36,603 nucleotides of DNA from CAZQKE01 sp964593865 (GCA_964593865.1 CAZQKE010000045.1:1-36603), one strand, 5' to 3'; positions 23,280 through 31,820 are shown, numbered from the stretch's first letter. Notes: generated by a model not told the origin, from the letters alone. A program made the numbers and translations.

Positions 23280-24207
23280 TAACCGATTCGATGCGGCGGG
23301 CGCAGGTGCGCCCCTGCAGGGCCACATCGCCGATCCCCTGGGCGTGGGTGATGGACGCCAAGTGGATATGGTCGTGCCCATCGGCGAGGTCTTTCGCCCC
23401 CGTCGCGTCGAATCCCCCATGGACAAACTCACCCGCCACACCGCGGGCAAACGCTCCACCACCCGCACCGACCGCAAACGGGGGCGTTACATCCGCGCCA
23501 GACCTGCCGACGGTGACCTGAGCGACATCGCCCTGGATGCCACCATCCGTACCGCTGCCCTGCAGCAGGTGGAACGGGGCGTCGAACCGGGGCGGTTCCT
23601 CATCCTGCCCCGCGACGTGCAGAAAAAGGTGCGGGTGCGCCGCGCCGCCAACCTGATCCTCTTTGTGGTAGATGCCAGTTGGAGCATGGCCGGTTCCCAA
23701 CGGATGGAAGCGACCAAGGGGGCCATCATGTCCTTGCTGGTGGATGCTTACCAAAAGCGCGACCGGGTGGGTTTGGTCGTCTTTCAAAAAGAGGAAGCGC
23801 AGTTGGTATTGCCTTTCACCTCCAGCGTGGAGCTGGCCCAGCGCGCCCTACGCCACCTGCCGGTGGGCGGCAAAACCCCCCTCTCTGCCGGGCTGATGCT
23901 TGCCTACCGCACCATCCGCCGCGAGATGCGCCTGCACCGTGAGGCGATGCCGTTGATGGTCCTGCTCACCGACGGAGCGGGTAACGTCTCTCTGACCAAA
24001 AACACCCCGCCCCAGGAAGAAGCCCACAGGATCGCGGACATGATCCGGCGGGCGGGCATCCATTCGGTAGTGATCAACATGGAACACGCCGCCTATGACC
24101 GGGGGCTGGCGGCCAAGCTCGCAGAGATCCTGGACGGGCCGTGCTACTGCCTGGCCGACCTCAAAGCGGCGGAGTTGGCCCGCACCGTGCGTCGGGAACT
24201 GGAATAA
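23248..24207 (+). CDS. chlD: VWA (ChlD-type) part of the chelatase, reached by -1 frameshift
   Basis: Read from GAT at 23248 this part has 319 residues and would extend the ATPase to a 690-residue fusion, close to the size of ChlI-ChlD proteins. It starts with an acidic, Pro-rich linker (DLSEEDQPPSSN). The VWA domain follows, with MIDAS residues DASWS, a Thr in GGKTPLSAGL, and LLTDGAGN. In chelatases the D subunit docks on the ATPase ring and the large subunit through this metal site. No credible separate start is present: the first in-frame candidate, GTG at 23344, has no ribosome binding site and would remove about 32 residues of linker. A sequencing error in the A-run is the alternative to programmed frameshifting. 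Confidence 0.8.
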   Translation, partial: DLSEEDQPPSSNRFDAAGAGAPLQGHIADPLGVGDGRQVDMVVPIGEVFRPRRVESPMDKLTRHTAGKRSTTRTDRKRGRYIRARPADGDLSDIALDATIRTAALQQVERGVEPGRFLILPRDVQKKVRVRRAANLILFVVDASWSMAGSQRMEATKGAIMSLLVDAYQKRDRVGLVVFQKEEAQLVLPFTSSVELAQRALRHLPVGGKTPLSAGLMLAYRTIRREMRLHREAMPLMVLLTDGAGNVSLTKNTPPQEEAHRIADMIRRAGIHSVVINMEHAAYDRGLAAKLAEILDGPCYCLADLKAAELARTVRRELE

Positions 24208-24213
24208 CCTGCC

Positions 24214-24696
24214 TTACCCGTCTTCTGTAATATCCGCCACCTGCCCGCCCACCGCGCGGAGCAGGTCTTCCGTGGTCAGCTCCAACCCGGCGTCGTGCCG
24301 CCCTGCACTGGTGCTGACCCGTTCTTCTTCCAGGATGTGGGCGTCAATGTAGACGGGAAGGTTGGCCCGCCGTAGGCCAAAGGGGGCTACCGCCCCGATC
24401 CGGTAACCGGTGATGCGCGGCACGTCGGGATGGGGGGCCATCTCCAGTTTTTTGACGCCGACCAACCGGGCCAATTTCTTCAAACTCAGGCGTTTGTCCC
24501 CCCGCACCAGGGCGATGAGGTATCTGCCGTCGGGACGTTTCACCAACAGGGTTTTGACAACCCGGCGGAGCGCAACCCCCCGCTCCCGGGCCGCTTCCTC
24601 CGCATTCCTGGCACGGTGTGCCTGGCGCAACAGGCGATAGGGGATTTCCTTTTCATCTAGCTCGCGGATCGCGCGGGTTTTCACGTTTTTGGCCAT
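24214..24696 (-). CDS. ybaK: YbaK/EbsC-type aminoacyl-tRNA deacylase
   Basis: The 160-residue protein matches the YbaK family in length and pattern. RAIRELDEKEIPYRL lies near the start. VVKTLLVK holds the key Lys, and there are KKLEMAPHPDVPRITGY, IGAVAPFG and a late LELTTEDLL. The family hydrolyses mischarged Cys-tRNA(Pro) or similar tRNAs in trans. The start is taken as ATG at 24696 because it gives the family length; the ribosome binding site is weak. A longer frame to 24786 would run into the end of the upstream beta-helix gene and add a tail with no family match. It lies 58 bases downstream of the beta-helix gene on the same strand and converges with the chelatase gene, 6 bases apart. Confidence 0.85.
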   Translation of the reverse strand: MAKNVKTRAIRELDEKEIPYRLLRQAHRARNAEEAARERGVALRRVVKTLLVKRPDGRYLIALVRGDKRLSLKKLARLVGVKKLEMAPHPDVPRITGYRIGAVAPFGLRRANLPVYIDAHILEEERVSTSAGRHDAGLELTTEDLLRAVGGQVADITEDG

Positions 24697-24754
24697 CTTT
24701 GCGTCGCCATTCCCTTCCCACACCTGCAAGGTGAATGCGGTTTGGCAGAGGCCG

Positions 24755-27442
24755 TCATGGCTGCACTTGGCCGGAATCGGGGTCAACCATCAAAGAGGAC
24801 ACATCCACGGCCTCAAAGGCCGAGCCGGGAACCTGGTGCAGTTCCCCCAGCAGGTCGTTATCCCATCGTTCATCGGGCACGCCGCCGATGTACCAAGCCG
24901 AACCGTTATCGGCCAAGATGATGCCGTATTTTTTAAAAGCGCGGAGGATCACCTGCACCTCCGGCGCGAAACCGTCAATGTTGAAATCGGCTCTGAGACG
25001 GAAACGCTGGCCCATGGGCGGGTACTGCGATCCGGTCAGTGCAGAGGCGTCGTGGCGGGCAGGCCAAACATGCGCCCGGCGCGTCTGGGGCGCGGTAAAG
25101 CGGATGGCGTGGCGGATCTCACCGGCTGCGACCTCGTCGTAGCGGACCAAGCCGGGCAGAATGGGCAACCCGGCGGCATCGGCACTGGTCCAGCCGTCGG
25201 GGCGCAAAGCGTGGGAGGAAAGGTCAAAGATCGCGCCGGAACCGGCTTGCCAGCTCCCGTCGGCCTGGGGCCACGCGTCGTACAACTCATAGAGGGTGCA
25301 ATTGTCGCGGTCCAGGACCAGCACGTGACGGTCGCCGTCGCTTTGCGGTCCGCCTTCAATGGGTGCATCGGTGGGGATGGGGTAAGGACCGGGATCGCTT
25401 TCATCCTCGTATGCAAAGGTGACGGCGACCTTTGGTTGATCGCCCGGCACATCTACGTAGGGGATGCCGATGGGGCTGCCGGAGCCGGGCGGCCATTCGC
25501 CGGAACCGAAATCGGCGTGCAGCGTCTCTTCTGCGCCGATGGTGGCGATGTAAGCATCGGAGTTGGGGTCCGGGGGCAGGTCGTCTATGGGGGTGTTCCA
25601 GATATTGTCGGCGGGGAAAACATCACAGCCGGCGATCTGGGGCGGTGGGTCGGATGATCTCCAATCTTTGAAAATCACGGGCAAATAGATCCAAGCACGG
25701 GGCGTGGGGGAAGGGATGGGGCGTGGCGTCGCCGTTGGTCGGGCTGCGTTCCATTCATAGGCCCCCACATCGGGCCGGGAGTCGCGGATCCAGCCGCGAA
25801 AGTCGTCGCCCGGCGCGCCCTCTGCCGTTCCGGCGTCAATGGCAGGGCTGTCGGCCGTCAGCCGAGCATCGAAGGCGTCCACATCCTCGTTGACCAGGGC
25901 GGGGGCCTGGCAGAGATCATGGCTCCCCATGGGGCAGAGATCGTCTTTGACATTGTAGATGAGGTTGTAGTCGGCGTTCACCGGGTCGGTGGGGAAGTTT
26001 TCCCGGTAGATCAAGCAGGTTCTTTCGCCCGGCGTGGTAAAATCCTCCTGACCGCGCAAGATGTTGTTCTGCAGGCGCACCCGTTCGGAGCCGTCGCAAC
26101 TCCCCTCGCAGATCGCCTCTATCAGGCAGTCGCCTTCGCCGGTGATGGTGTTGTTGGTTGCCGTGACCTGTTCCCCGGCTTGGAGGTTGAGGGCCAGGGC
26201 ATTTCCGTAGGCGCGGCAGTTGTCCACATTGTAGGTGAAGGATTGGCCCTCAAAGAAACCGCAGTTGCCGATGATGATAGAGTTCTCAATATGGGTGGGG
26301 CCGTTGGTCTTGATCTGATTACCGGCGTTACCTTCGGCGATGGTACGGCGGATGGTGATGCTCCCTCCCAACCGATGGTAGAGCAGGTCCAGACCGTCGG
26401 AGGTGTTGTGCAAAAAGGCCGAATCCTCAATGATCCAGTCGCCGCCGGTAGCCCCTGTGCCCACGCCGTCGCCATAGCCGCCCGCCGTTTGTGCCCAGCA
26501 GCCGGTGGGTTGCCCGCCGGGATAGGTTTCGGCGCAGCCGTTCCACTCTACCGTCCAGCGGCGGAAGGTGAGCGTTCCGCCGTTTGTGTCATCGCCGTCC
26601 AGGTCGCCATCCCAGCCGACCCAACCGTTGCCCGCGAGGCGCACATCTTCGACGGTCCAATCGGTGAGCCTACCGGCCCAGATACCGGCGTGGGCCAGGC
26701 CGTGGATGTTCAGATGGCGCAGGGTGATGTTTTCCGCATCGGCGGCGTAGAGGCCCACCGCTGCCCAGTCGCCGAAGGGGGAGGTGTCGCGCTCGCAGGC
26801 CAGGTCGGGGTCGGCGTGGAATTCAACACAGCCGGAGTGATCGGTAATCTCCAAGCAGGCGATTTCGGCGTTGTCCGTGCCTTCCAGGTTGAGGATGAAC
26901 CAGGGCCGCTCTGCCCCCCATAGCTGAGGTGGGGCGGGGCAGCCGTCATCCCAGCCTTCGCCGAGGATGCGGGTCGGATGGGCGGCGTCGGGGCCGCCGG
27001 GGATAGGGGGCATGTGGCAATCGTAGGCGAGATCGGCTTCGCAAGCATCGGCCCCCGGCGCGCCGTACCCCATACGGTACGTTCCTGCACCGATGATAAG
27101 GGTATCGCCCCCGGTGATGCGCGGTGGACCGCCGGGCGGCAAGGCGCGGAAGGGATGATCCCAGGCGCAAGGCCGGTTCGTCCCGCTGCCGGGGTAAGGG
27201 GCGTTGACCAAGCCGGTACATTGGGTCGTATCCCCGCCGTCGGGTCGGACGTAGTAGACGGTGGCTTGGGAAAAGGTGGGGGCGACCGCTCCGGGCCGGA
27301 GGGAGAGAAAGAGGAGGGAAAGCATCAAGATCGGGAGTTTCGCCAGGCCCGACACTGCCCTCGGCGTACCCCGGCCCGTCGGGTCGCACGCGACTTGTGA
27401 TCTGCCGCGGGTGCGGGAATTGGATCTGCCGATTTTGTTCAT
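24755..27442 (-). CDS. Secreted right-handed beta-helix protein fused to a second uncharacterised domain
   Basis: The 895-residue protein has a long basic N-terminus, then a signal or anchor segment (about 36-58). Residues about 63-565 show the pattern of a parallel beta-helix, with repeats such as NITLRHLNIHGLAHAGIW and DWIIEDSAFLHNTSDGLDL, closing with LTADSPAIDAGT and PDVGAYEW, as in choice-of-anchor-Q proteins. A Thr/Pro linker and the block IYLPVIF (about 584) follow. The remaining 290 residues (about 606-895) form a different domain, opening with CDVFPADNIWNTPIDDLP and ending PDERWDNDLLGEL with EAVDVSSLMVDPDSGQV. I have seen this pattern only in uncharacterised secreted proteins. Beta-helices often bind or cleave polysaccharide. 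Start: ATG at 27442 with AAAAGGAGG. Confidence 0.75.
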   Translation of the reverse strand: MNKIGRSNSRTRGRSQVACDPTGRGTPRAVSGLAKLPILMLSLLFLSLRPGAVAPTFSQATVYYVRPDGGDTTQCTGLVNAPYPGSGTNRPCAWDHPFRALPPGGPPRITGGDTLIIGAGTYRMGYGAPGADACEADLAYDCHMPPIPGGPDAAHPTRILGEGWDDGCPAPPQLWGAERPWFILNLEGTDNAEIACLEITDHSGCVEFHADPDLACERDTSPFGDWAAVGLYAADAENITLRHLNIHGLAHAGIWAGRLTDWTVEDVRLAGNGWVGWDGDLDGDDTNGGTLTFRRWTVEWNGCAETYPGGQPTGCWAQTAGGYGDGVGTGATGGDWIIEDSAFLHNTSDGLDLLYHRLGGSITIRRTIAEGNAGNQIKTNGPTHIENSIIIGNCGFFEGQSFTYNVDNCRAYGNALALNLQAGEQVTATNNTITGEGDCLIEAICEGSCDGSERVRLQNNILRGQEDFTTPGERTCLIYRENFPTDPVNADYNLIYNVKDDLCPMGSHDLCQAPALVNEDVDAFDARLTADSPAIDAGTAEGAPGDDFRGWIRDSRPDVGAYEWNAARPTATPRPIPSPTPRAWIYLPVIFKDWRSSDPPPQIAGCDVFPADNIWNTPIDDLPPDPNSDAYIATIGAEETLHADFGSGEWPPGSGSPIGIPYVDVPGDQPKVAVTFAYEDESDPGPYPIPTDAPIEGGPQSDGDRHVLVLDRDNCTLYELYDAWPQADGSWQAGSGAIFDLSSHALRPDGWTSADAAGLPILPGLVRYDEVAAGEIRHAIRFTAPQTRRAHVWPARHDASALTGSQYPPMGQRFRLRADFNIDGFAPEVQVILRAFKKYGIILADNGSAWYIGGVPDERWDNDLLGELHQVPGSAFEAVDVSSLMVDPDSGQVQP

Positions 27443-27528
27443 TGAGCCTCCTTTTCGGCTCGCGCCGGTATGCTCCGGCGTTGCCCTGCTTGTGGGAACG
27501 CCGAAGGCACGGGGGAGATCGCGTGAAA

Positions 27529-28920
27529 TCAGAGGTGGATTGCCCGGCCGAACACGGCGTGGGCCGCTTCCATGAGCGTTTCGCTTAGGGTCGGATGGGC
27601 ATGGACGGTGCGGGCGATCTCCTCCGGCGTCAGTTCCCAGGTGCGGGCCAGTACCAGTTCGGGCAGCAGCTCCGTCACCTCCGGGCCGACCAGGTGCGCG
27701 CCCAAAATCTCGCCGTGGCGGGCGTCGGCCACGATCTTGACGAACCCTTCGTGCTCGCCCAAAGCCAGGGCCTTGCCGCTTGCCAGGAAGGGGAAGCGGC
27801 CTACGCGGACCTCATACCCCCGTTCGGTGGCCTGCGCTTCGGTCAGGCCGAAGCCGGCCACTTGGGGTTGGCAATAGGTACACCGGGGCATCATTTCATA
27901 CTCCAACCGAACCGGTTCCCGCCCGGCGATGGATTCGGCGGCGACAACGCCTTGTGCCGAAGCGACGTGCGCCAGGGCCAGCTTGCCGGTCAGGTCGCCG
28001 ATGGCATAGATGCCCGGCACATTGGTCCGCATCTGCTCATCCACGACGACGTAGCCCCTCTCGGTCCGCACGCCGACCGTCTCCAACCCCACATCCTCGC
28101 CGTTGGGCCGGACACCGATGGCGATGAGCACCCGTTCGGCCTCCAGCCATTGCGTCCCTTTTCTGCCGGAAACGCGCACCCGCACGCCTCCGTCGCCCGT
28201 TTCCACCGCCTCCAGGCGGGTAGAAGTCAACAGTTTGACCTTGCGTCGCTTGAAGGCGCGCTCCACCACCCTGCTGACCTCCGCGTCCTCCAGAGGGAGG
28301 ACGCGGGGCAACATCTCTACGACGGTGATGTCGGCTCCGTAGCTGCGCCAGATGTGGGCAAACTCCATGCCGATAGGGCCTGCGCCGATGATGATGGCCG
28401 AGCGGGGCAGTTCGCGCAGGACAATGGCCTGGCGGTAGGTCATCACCCGTTCGCCGTCCGGTTCTATGCCGGGCAGCGACCGCGGTCGCCCACCGGTCGC
28501 CAAAATGATCCGGTCCGTTTGGATGGTGTGCCGACCGCCGTCGCGCAACGCAACATGGACCGTCCGGGCCGACCGAAGCACGCCGTGCCCTTCAATGACC
28601 GCGATCCCGTTCTTGCGCATCAACGCACCGATGCCCTTGACCAACCGTGCCGATACCCGTCGGCTGCGGTCCACCGCGGCACCGTAATCGGCCCGGAACC
28701 CTTCCAGGGTGAACCCAAACTCCTTGCCCTTTCCCAAAAGGGAAATGACCTGAGCATTGCGCAGCAGGGCCTTGGTGGGGATGCAGCCCCAGTTGAGGCA
28801 GACGCCGCCCAGGTGCTCTCTTTCCACCAGGGCGACCCGCATTCCCAGCTGGGCAGCGCGGATGGCGGCCACATAGCCGCCCGGCCCCCCACCGATAACG
28901 GTGACATCGTACTTTTCCAT
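27529..28920 (-). CDS. lpdA: Dihydrolipoamide dehydrogenase (E3)
   Basis: The 463-residue protein shows the FAD-binding GGGPGGY near residue 10, the redox disulfide in GGVCLNWGCIPTK (C41, C46), an NAD-binding IGAGPIGMEFA, the second FAD contact YAIGDLTG, and the catalytic HPTLSE (H442, E447). It reoxidises the lipoyl group of 2-oxoacid dehydrogenase or glycine-cleavage complexes and passes electrons to NAD. No E1, E2 or lipoyl-protein gene is next to it, so it may serve several complexes. Start: ATG at 28920 with CAGGAGGATG. An earlier in-frame start would include the promoter. The promoter region holds a TGCTATAAT extended -10 and a dyad that may bind a regulator. Confidence 0.95.
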   Translation of the reverse strand: MEKYDVTVIGGGPGGYVAAIRAAQLGMRVALVEREHLGGVCLNWGCIPTKALLRNAQVISLLGKGKEFGFTLEGFRADYGAAVDRSRRVSARLVKGIGALMRKNGIAVIEGHGVLRSARTVHVALRDGGRHTIQTDRIILATGGRPRSLPGIEPDGERVMTYRQAIVLRELPRSAIIIGAGPIGMEFAHIWRSYGADITVVEMLPRVLPLEDAEVSRVVERAFKRRKVKLLTSTRLEAVETGDGGVRVRVSGRKGTQWLEAERVLIAIGVRPNGEDVGLETVGVRTERGYVVVDEQMRTNVPGIYAIGDLTGKLALAHVASAQGVVAAESIAGREPVRLEYEMMPRCTYCQPQVAGFGLTEAQATERGYEVRVGRFPFLASGKALALGEHEGFVKIVADARHGEILGAHLVGPEVTELLPELVLARTWELTPEEIARTVHAHPTLSETLMEAAHAVFGRAIHL

Positions 28921-28940
28921 AAAACATCCTCCTGATGGCA

Positions 28941-28975
28941 ATGACCGGTTCCTCCGGTACGCGGTCATTATAGCA
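28941..28975 (-). promoter_or_regulatory. Extended -10 promoter of lpdA with an overlapping dyad
   Basis: On the minus strand TGCTATAAT (28975-28967) is an extended -10 box with only a poor -35. ATGACCG (28941-28947) and CGGTCAT (28962-28968) are perfect complements spanning the start of transcription, and a nested ACCGG/CCGGT pair lies inside. This is a candidate operator. Confidence 0.55.
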
Positions 28976-29043
28976 CATCTGGCCGAGAATGCATACCTTC
29001 CTTGGTCCTGCAGGGCACCTGCCCGATTCCGGCTTGCCCCCAT

Positions 29044-29072
29044 TTGACAGATCGGCTGTTCTGCCCTACACT
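29044..29072 (+). promoter_or_regulatory. Promoter of the PHP gene; transcript predicted leaderless
   Basis: TTGACA (29044-29049), 17 bases, TACACT (29067-29072). The ATG at 29079 begins seven bases after the -10 box, which is where transcription normally starts. No ribosome binding site is possible upstream. Confidence 0.75.
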
Positions 29073-29078
29073 TGCCCC

Positions 29079-29774
29079 ATGATGGGAGAAAACGAGCGGA
29101 TAGACCTACATACCCATTCGTTTTTCAGCGACGGTGACCTACTGCCCAGCGAACTGCTGCGCCGCGCCGAAGTTATGGGCTACGGCGTGTTGGCCATCAC
29201 CGATCACGCCGACGCTTCCAATCTGGAGGCGTTGCTGGCCCGGTTGACCCGTTTTGCCCGCGCCGGTGTGGAAGGCTTCCGGGTGACCTTCTTGCCCGGC
29301 GTTGAATTGACCCACGTGCCGCCGGTCCAGATCGCGCCGTTGGCCCGCCGCGCCCGTGAGCTGGGGGCACGCATCGTCGTCGTCCACGGCGAAACCCCCG
29401 TCGAGCCGGTGGCCCCCGGCACAAACCGTGCCGCCGTCGAGTGCCCCGATGTAGACATCTTGGCCCATCCAGGCTTCATCACCCCGGAGGAAGCGGCCCT
29501 GGCCGCCGCCAACGGCGTCGCTTTGGAGATCACCTCGCGGGGAGGGCACAACCGCACCAACGGCCACGTGGCCCGCATCGCCTCGGAAGTGGGCGCACCC
29601 TTGCTGGTCAACACCGATACCCACAGCCCCGCCGATATGATTGATCAGGATGAAGCGTGGCGGGTGGCCCTGGGGGCAGGGCTGACCGATGAGCAAGCCT
29701 TTGCAGCCCTGGTAACCAATGCCCGAAACCTGGTCAATCGGGTCCGTCGCCGCACCCTTTACCGCACAATCTGA
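29079..29774 (+). CDS. PHP-domain metal-dependent phosphoesterase
   Basis: The 231-residue protein has the four PHP motifs in order: HTHSFFSDGD near the start, TDHAD, the GVEL and HGE region, HPGF, and TDTH near the end. These His and Asp residues bind two or three metal ions, and the family hydrolyses phosphate esters such as nucleotides or histidinol phosphate. The length and the histidinol-phosphatase-like spacing fit small stand-alone PHP enzymes; the substrate is not known. Two ATG codons in tandem (29079, 29082) lie directly at the predicted transcript start, so translation is probably leaderless. The CpXC gene follows 25 bases after the stop. Confidence 0.85.
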   Translation: MMGENERIDLHTHSFFSDGDLLPSELLRRAEVMGYGVLAITDHADASNLEALLARLTRFARAGVEGFRVTFLPGVELTHVPPVQIAPLARRARELGARIVVVHGETPVEPVAPGTNRAAVECPDVDILAHPGFITPEEAALAAANGVALEITSRGGHNRTNGHVARIASEVGAPLLVNTDTHSPADMIDQDEAWRVALGAGLTDEQAFAALVTNARNLVNRVRRRTLYRTI

Positions 29775-29799
29775 ACACCCATCGGAAAGGAAGGAAATC

Positions 29800-31146
29800 T
29801 TGACGCAACCGACGTATCCCACCGTCTCTGTGACCTGTCCCAATTGTCATACCCGCTTTGCCGTACCGGTCGTCGGCCTTATTGATGTCGGCCAAAACCC
29901 CGGAGCCAAATTCTTGCTTTTGAGCGGTCAGATCAACGTTGCCGTCTGTCCCCGGTGCGGAACCGGTGGGAGGCTGGCCGTCCCCCTGGTCTACCACGAC
30001 CCGGAAAAGGAGCTGTTTCTGACCTATATCCCCGCCGAAATGGGCCTGCCGGAGACGGAACAGCAGCGCATCATCGGCGAGATGACCAACACCGTCATCT
30101 CCCGCCTGCCACCGGAGCAGCGTAAGGGCTATCTGCTGCGGCCCCGTAACTTTTTCCGGCTGGAGACCATGATTGAAGAGATCCTCAAGGCCGACGGCAT
30201 CACCCCGGAGATGCTCCAGGCCCATCAGGCCCGCCTGGACCTGCTCAACCGGCTGATGCAGGCCGCCGATGCCGAGGCCCGCCGCCTCATCGCCCAGGAG
30301 AATGACGGGCTGATCGACGAAGAATTCTTCCGTCTGTTGCAGGCCAACGTGGAACTTTCCTACGAAGGCGGTTCGGAAGAGACCCGTCAGCGGCTGCTGG
30401 CCCTGCGCCGCGAGCTGCTGGAATGGACGACCGTCGGTCGTGAGATCGCCGAGCAAGAGGAAGCCATCCGCGATCTGGGGGAGCGCATCGACCGGAAGGG
30501 CCTGTTGGAGAAGCTGATCGCCGCCGCCCGCGACCAGGCTCAAGCGCGGATCAAGGCGATGGTCGCCGTGGGCCGTCCCATCATTGATTACCTTTTCTAT
30601 CAGCAATTGGCCGAGCAGATTGAAGCCGCCGAGGCCGCAGGAGACGAAGAGGAAGCGTCCCTGTTGCGCTCTCTGCGGGAGACCATCCTGGAGCTGACCG
30701 ATAAGCTAGACGCCGAAGCGCGGGAGGAGATCGCCCTGCGGGAGCAGCTCCTCCAACAAATCGTCGCCAGTGATGACGTTGAGCAAGCGGTGATGGCCAA
30801 TCTGCTCAACATAGACGAACTGTTCCTCTATGTCCTGGAAAACAGCATCCAGGCTGCCGAGCAGGCCGGTCGGCAGGAACAGGCCAAAAAGTTGTCACAG
30901 GTCGGGGACGTTCTGATGCGGGTCATCCGGGAAAGCCAGCCCTTTGAAGTGCGCCTGATCAACCAACTGCTGGAAGCCGATTACCCGGAAGGGACCCAAG
31001 CCCTGCTCCATGAGCACCGCGCCCGCCTCAACGAGCAGGTGCTGGAACTGATGGGCGTGATTGCCGACGATATGTTGCGGAAAGGGCAAGGCGACCTGGC
31101 CCACAAGATGTTGCAGATCCGGGAACAGGCGCAAAAGATGCTCTAA
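29800..31146 (+). CDS. CpXC-domain protein with long helical C-terminal part
   Basis: The 448-residue protein begins with a CpXC domain: CPNC at about 13-16 and CPRC at about 50-53, likely binding one zinc. The remaining 330 residues are rich in Glu, Ala, Leu and Arg with heptad-like patterns (EEAIRDLGERIDRKGLLEKL, EAREEIALREQLLQQI) and are probably coiled coil or stacked helices. No membrane segment is seen, so it is cytoplasmic. CpXC proteins are uncharacterised. The start is a TTG at 29800 with AAGGAAGGA about seven bases upstream; an earlier in-frame codon at 29719 would overlap the PHP gene. A 13-bp hairpin ends the transcript. Confidence 0.75.
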   Translation: MTQPTYPTVSVTCPNCHTRFAVPVVGLIDVGQNPGAKFLLLSGQINVAVCPRCGTGGRLAVPLVYHDPEKELFLTYIPAEMGLPETEQQRIIGEMTNTVISRLPPEQRKGYLLRPRNFFRLETMIEEILKADGITPEMLQAHQARLDLLNRLMQAADAEARRLIAQENDGLIDEEFFRLLQANVELSYEGGSEETRQRLLALRRELLEWTTVGREIAEQEEAIRDLGERIDRKGLLEKLIAAARDQAQARIKAMVAVGRPIIDYLFYQQLAEQIEAAEAAGDEEEASLLRSLRETILELTDKLDAEAREEIALREQLLQQIVASDDVEQAVMANLLNIDELFLYVLENSIQAAEQAGRQEQAKKLSQVGDVLMRVIRESQPFEVRLINQLLEADYPEGTQALLHEHRARLNEQVLELMGVIADDMLRKGQGDLAHKMLQIREQAQKML

Positions 31147-31147
31147 A

Positions 31148-31180
31148 GAGCGAGGGCAGGCCCCGGACCTGCCCTCGCTC
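31148..31180. terminator. Bidirectional hairpin between converging genes
   Basis: GAGCGAGGGCAGG (31148-31160) pairs perfectly with CCTGCCCTCGCTC (31168-31180), with a seven-base loop. It sits directly after the CpXC stop and contains part of the stop codon of the FHA/winged-helix gene. T-runs are missing, so its strength as a terminator is uncertain. Confidence 0.65.
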
Positions 31181-31820
31181 ATGTGGCGTTTTCCAGCCGG
31201 AAGCCGTGGCCGCGTACCGTGACCACATATTGGGTATCCGGATCCACCTCGGCCAAACGTTCGCGCAGGCGGCGTGCCAGGGCGTCAATGGCCTGTTCCG
31301 AAATGCCGTCCCGGTCATCCTCCGGCCAAACCGCTTCCACAACCTCATCCCGGCTGTATACCCGGCCCGGCTCCTGATACAGCAGGGCCAACAGGCGGTA
31401 CTGGGCCACGGAAAGGGGCGGGTCCAATTCCTTGCCCGCAACCCACACCCTTTTGCTGTCCAGGTCCATGCGCAGTCCTCGTTGCATTTCGTTGAGCAAC
31501 ACCGGGGCGGTAGCATCGGCCCCCACAAAGGCCAGCTTACAACACAAGGCGATCTGAATCTCGTCCCCATCCTGCAGAACGTGCGCCCCCCGCAGCTCCT
31601 GACCGTTGACAAAGGTTCCGTTTTTGGAGTTGAGGTCTTGCAGAAGGTACTGGTCGCCTTCCACGGTGATCGCGGCGTGTCGCCGCGAGACTTGGCGATC
31701 CGGGATCACCACATCGCATTGAGCATCCCGCCCCATCAGCAAGATGGGTTGATCTACGAAATAGCGTTTACCCGGTGTCGGCCCTTCCACCATCAACAGC
31801 ATGGGTACTTCCGAAACCAT
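31179..31820 (-). CDS. FHA domain / OmpR-type winged-helix transcription regulator
   Basis: The 213-residue protein has a canonical FHA domain (about 8-100), with MGRDAQCDVVI, VSRRHA and NSKNGTFVNG, so the Arg, Ser-x-x-His and Asn-Gly phosphothreonine contacts are all intact. A winged-helix DNA-binding domain (about 130-210) follows, opening LSVAQYRLLALLYQ and ending VTVRGHGFRLE as in OmpR-family regulators. FHA domains bind phosphothreonine, so this is probably a regulator controlled by a Ser/Thr kinase. Such a kinase is encoded divergently 154 bases away. The domain order is opposite to that of mycobacterial EmbR, where the FHA domain is C-terminal. Start: ATG at 31820 with GAAGGAGG. Confidence 0.9.
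   Translation of the reverse strand: MVSEVPMLLMVEGPTPGKRYFVDQPILLMGRDAQCDVVIPDRQVSRRHAAITVEGDQYLLQDLNSKNGTFVNGQELRGAHVLQDGDEIQIALCCKLAFVGADATAPVLLNEMQRGLRMDLDSKRVWVAGKELDPPLSVAQYRLLALLYQEPGRVYSRDEVVEAVWPEDDRDGISEQAIDALARRLRERLAEVDPDTQYVVTVRGHGFRLENAT

Noticed and set aside
23344..24207. VWA subunit as a separate gene starting at GTG 23344
   Set aside because: No ribosome binding site precedes it and the frame is open upstream to the slippery site, so frameshifting explains the layout better.
24689..25657. Plus-strand frames across the beta-helix gene (also 25919-26923)
   Set aside because: They mirror a clear secreted protein on the minus strand and show no family pattern.
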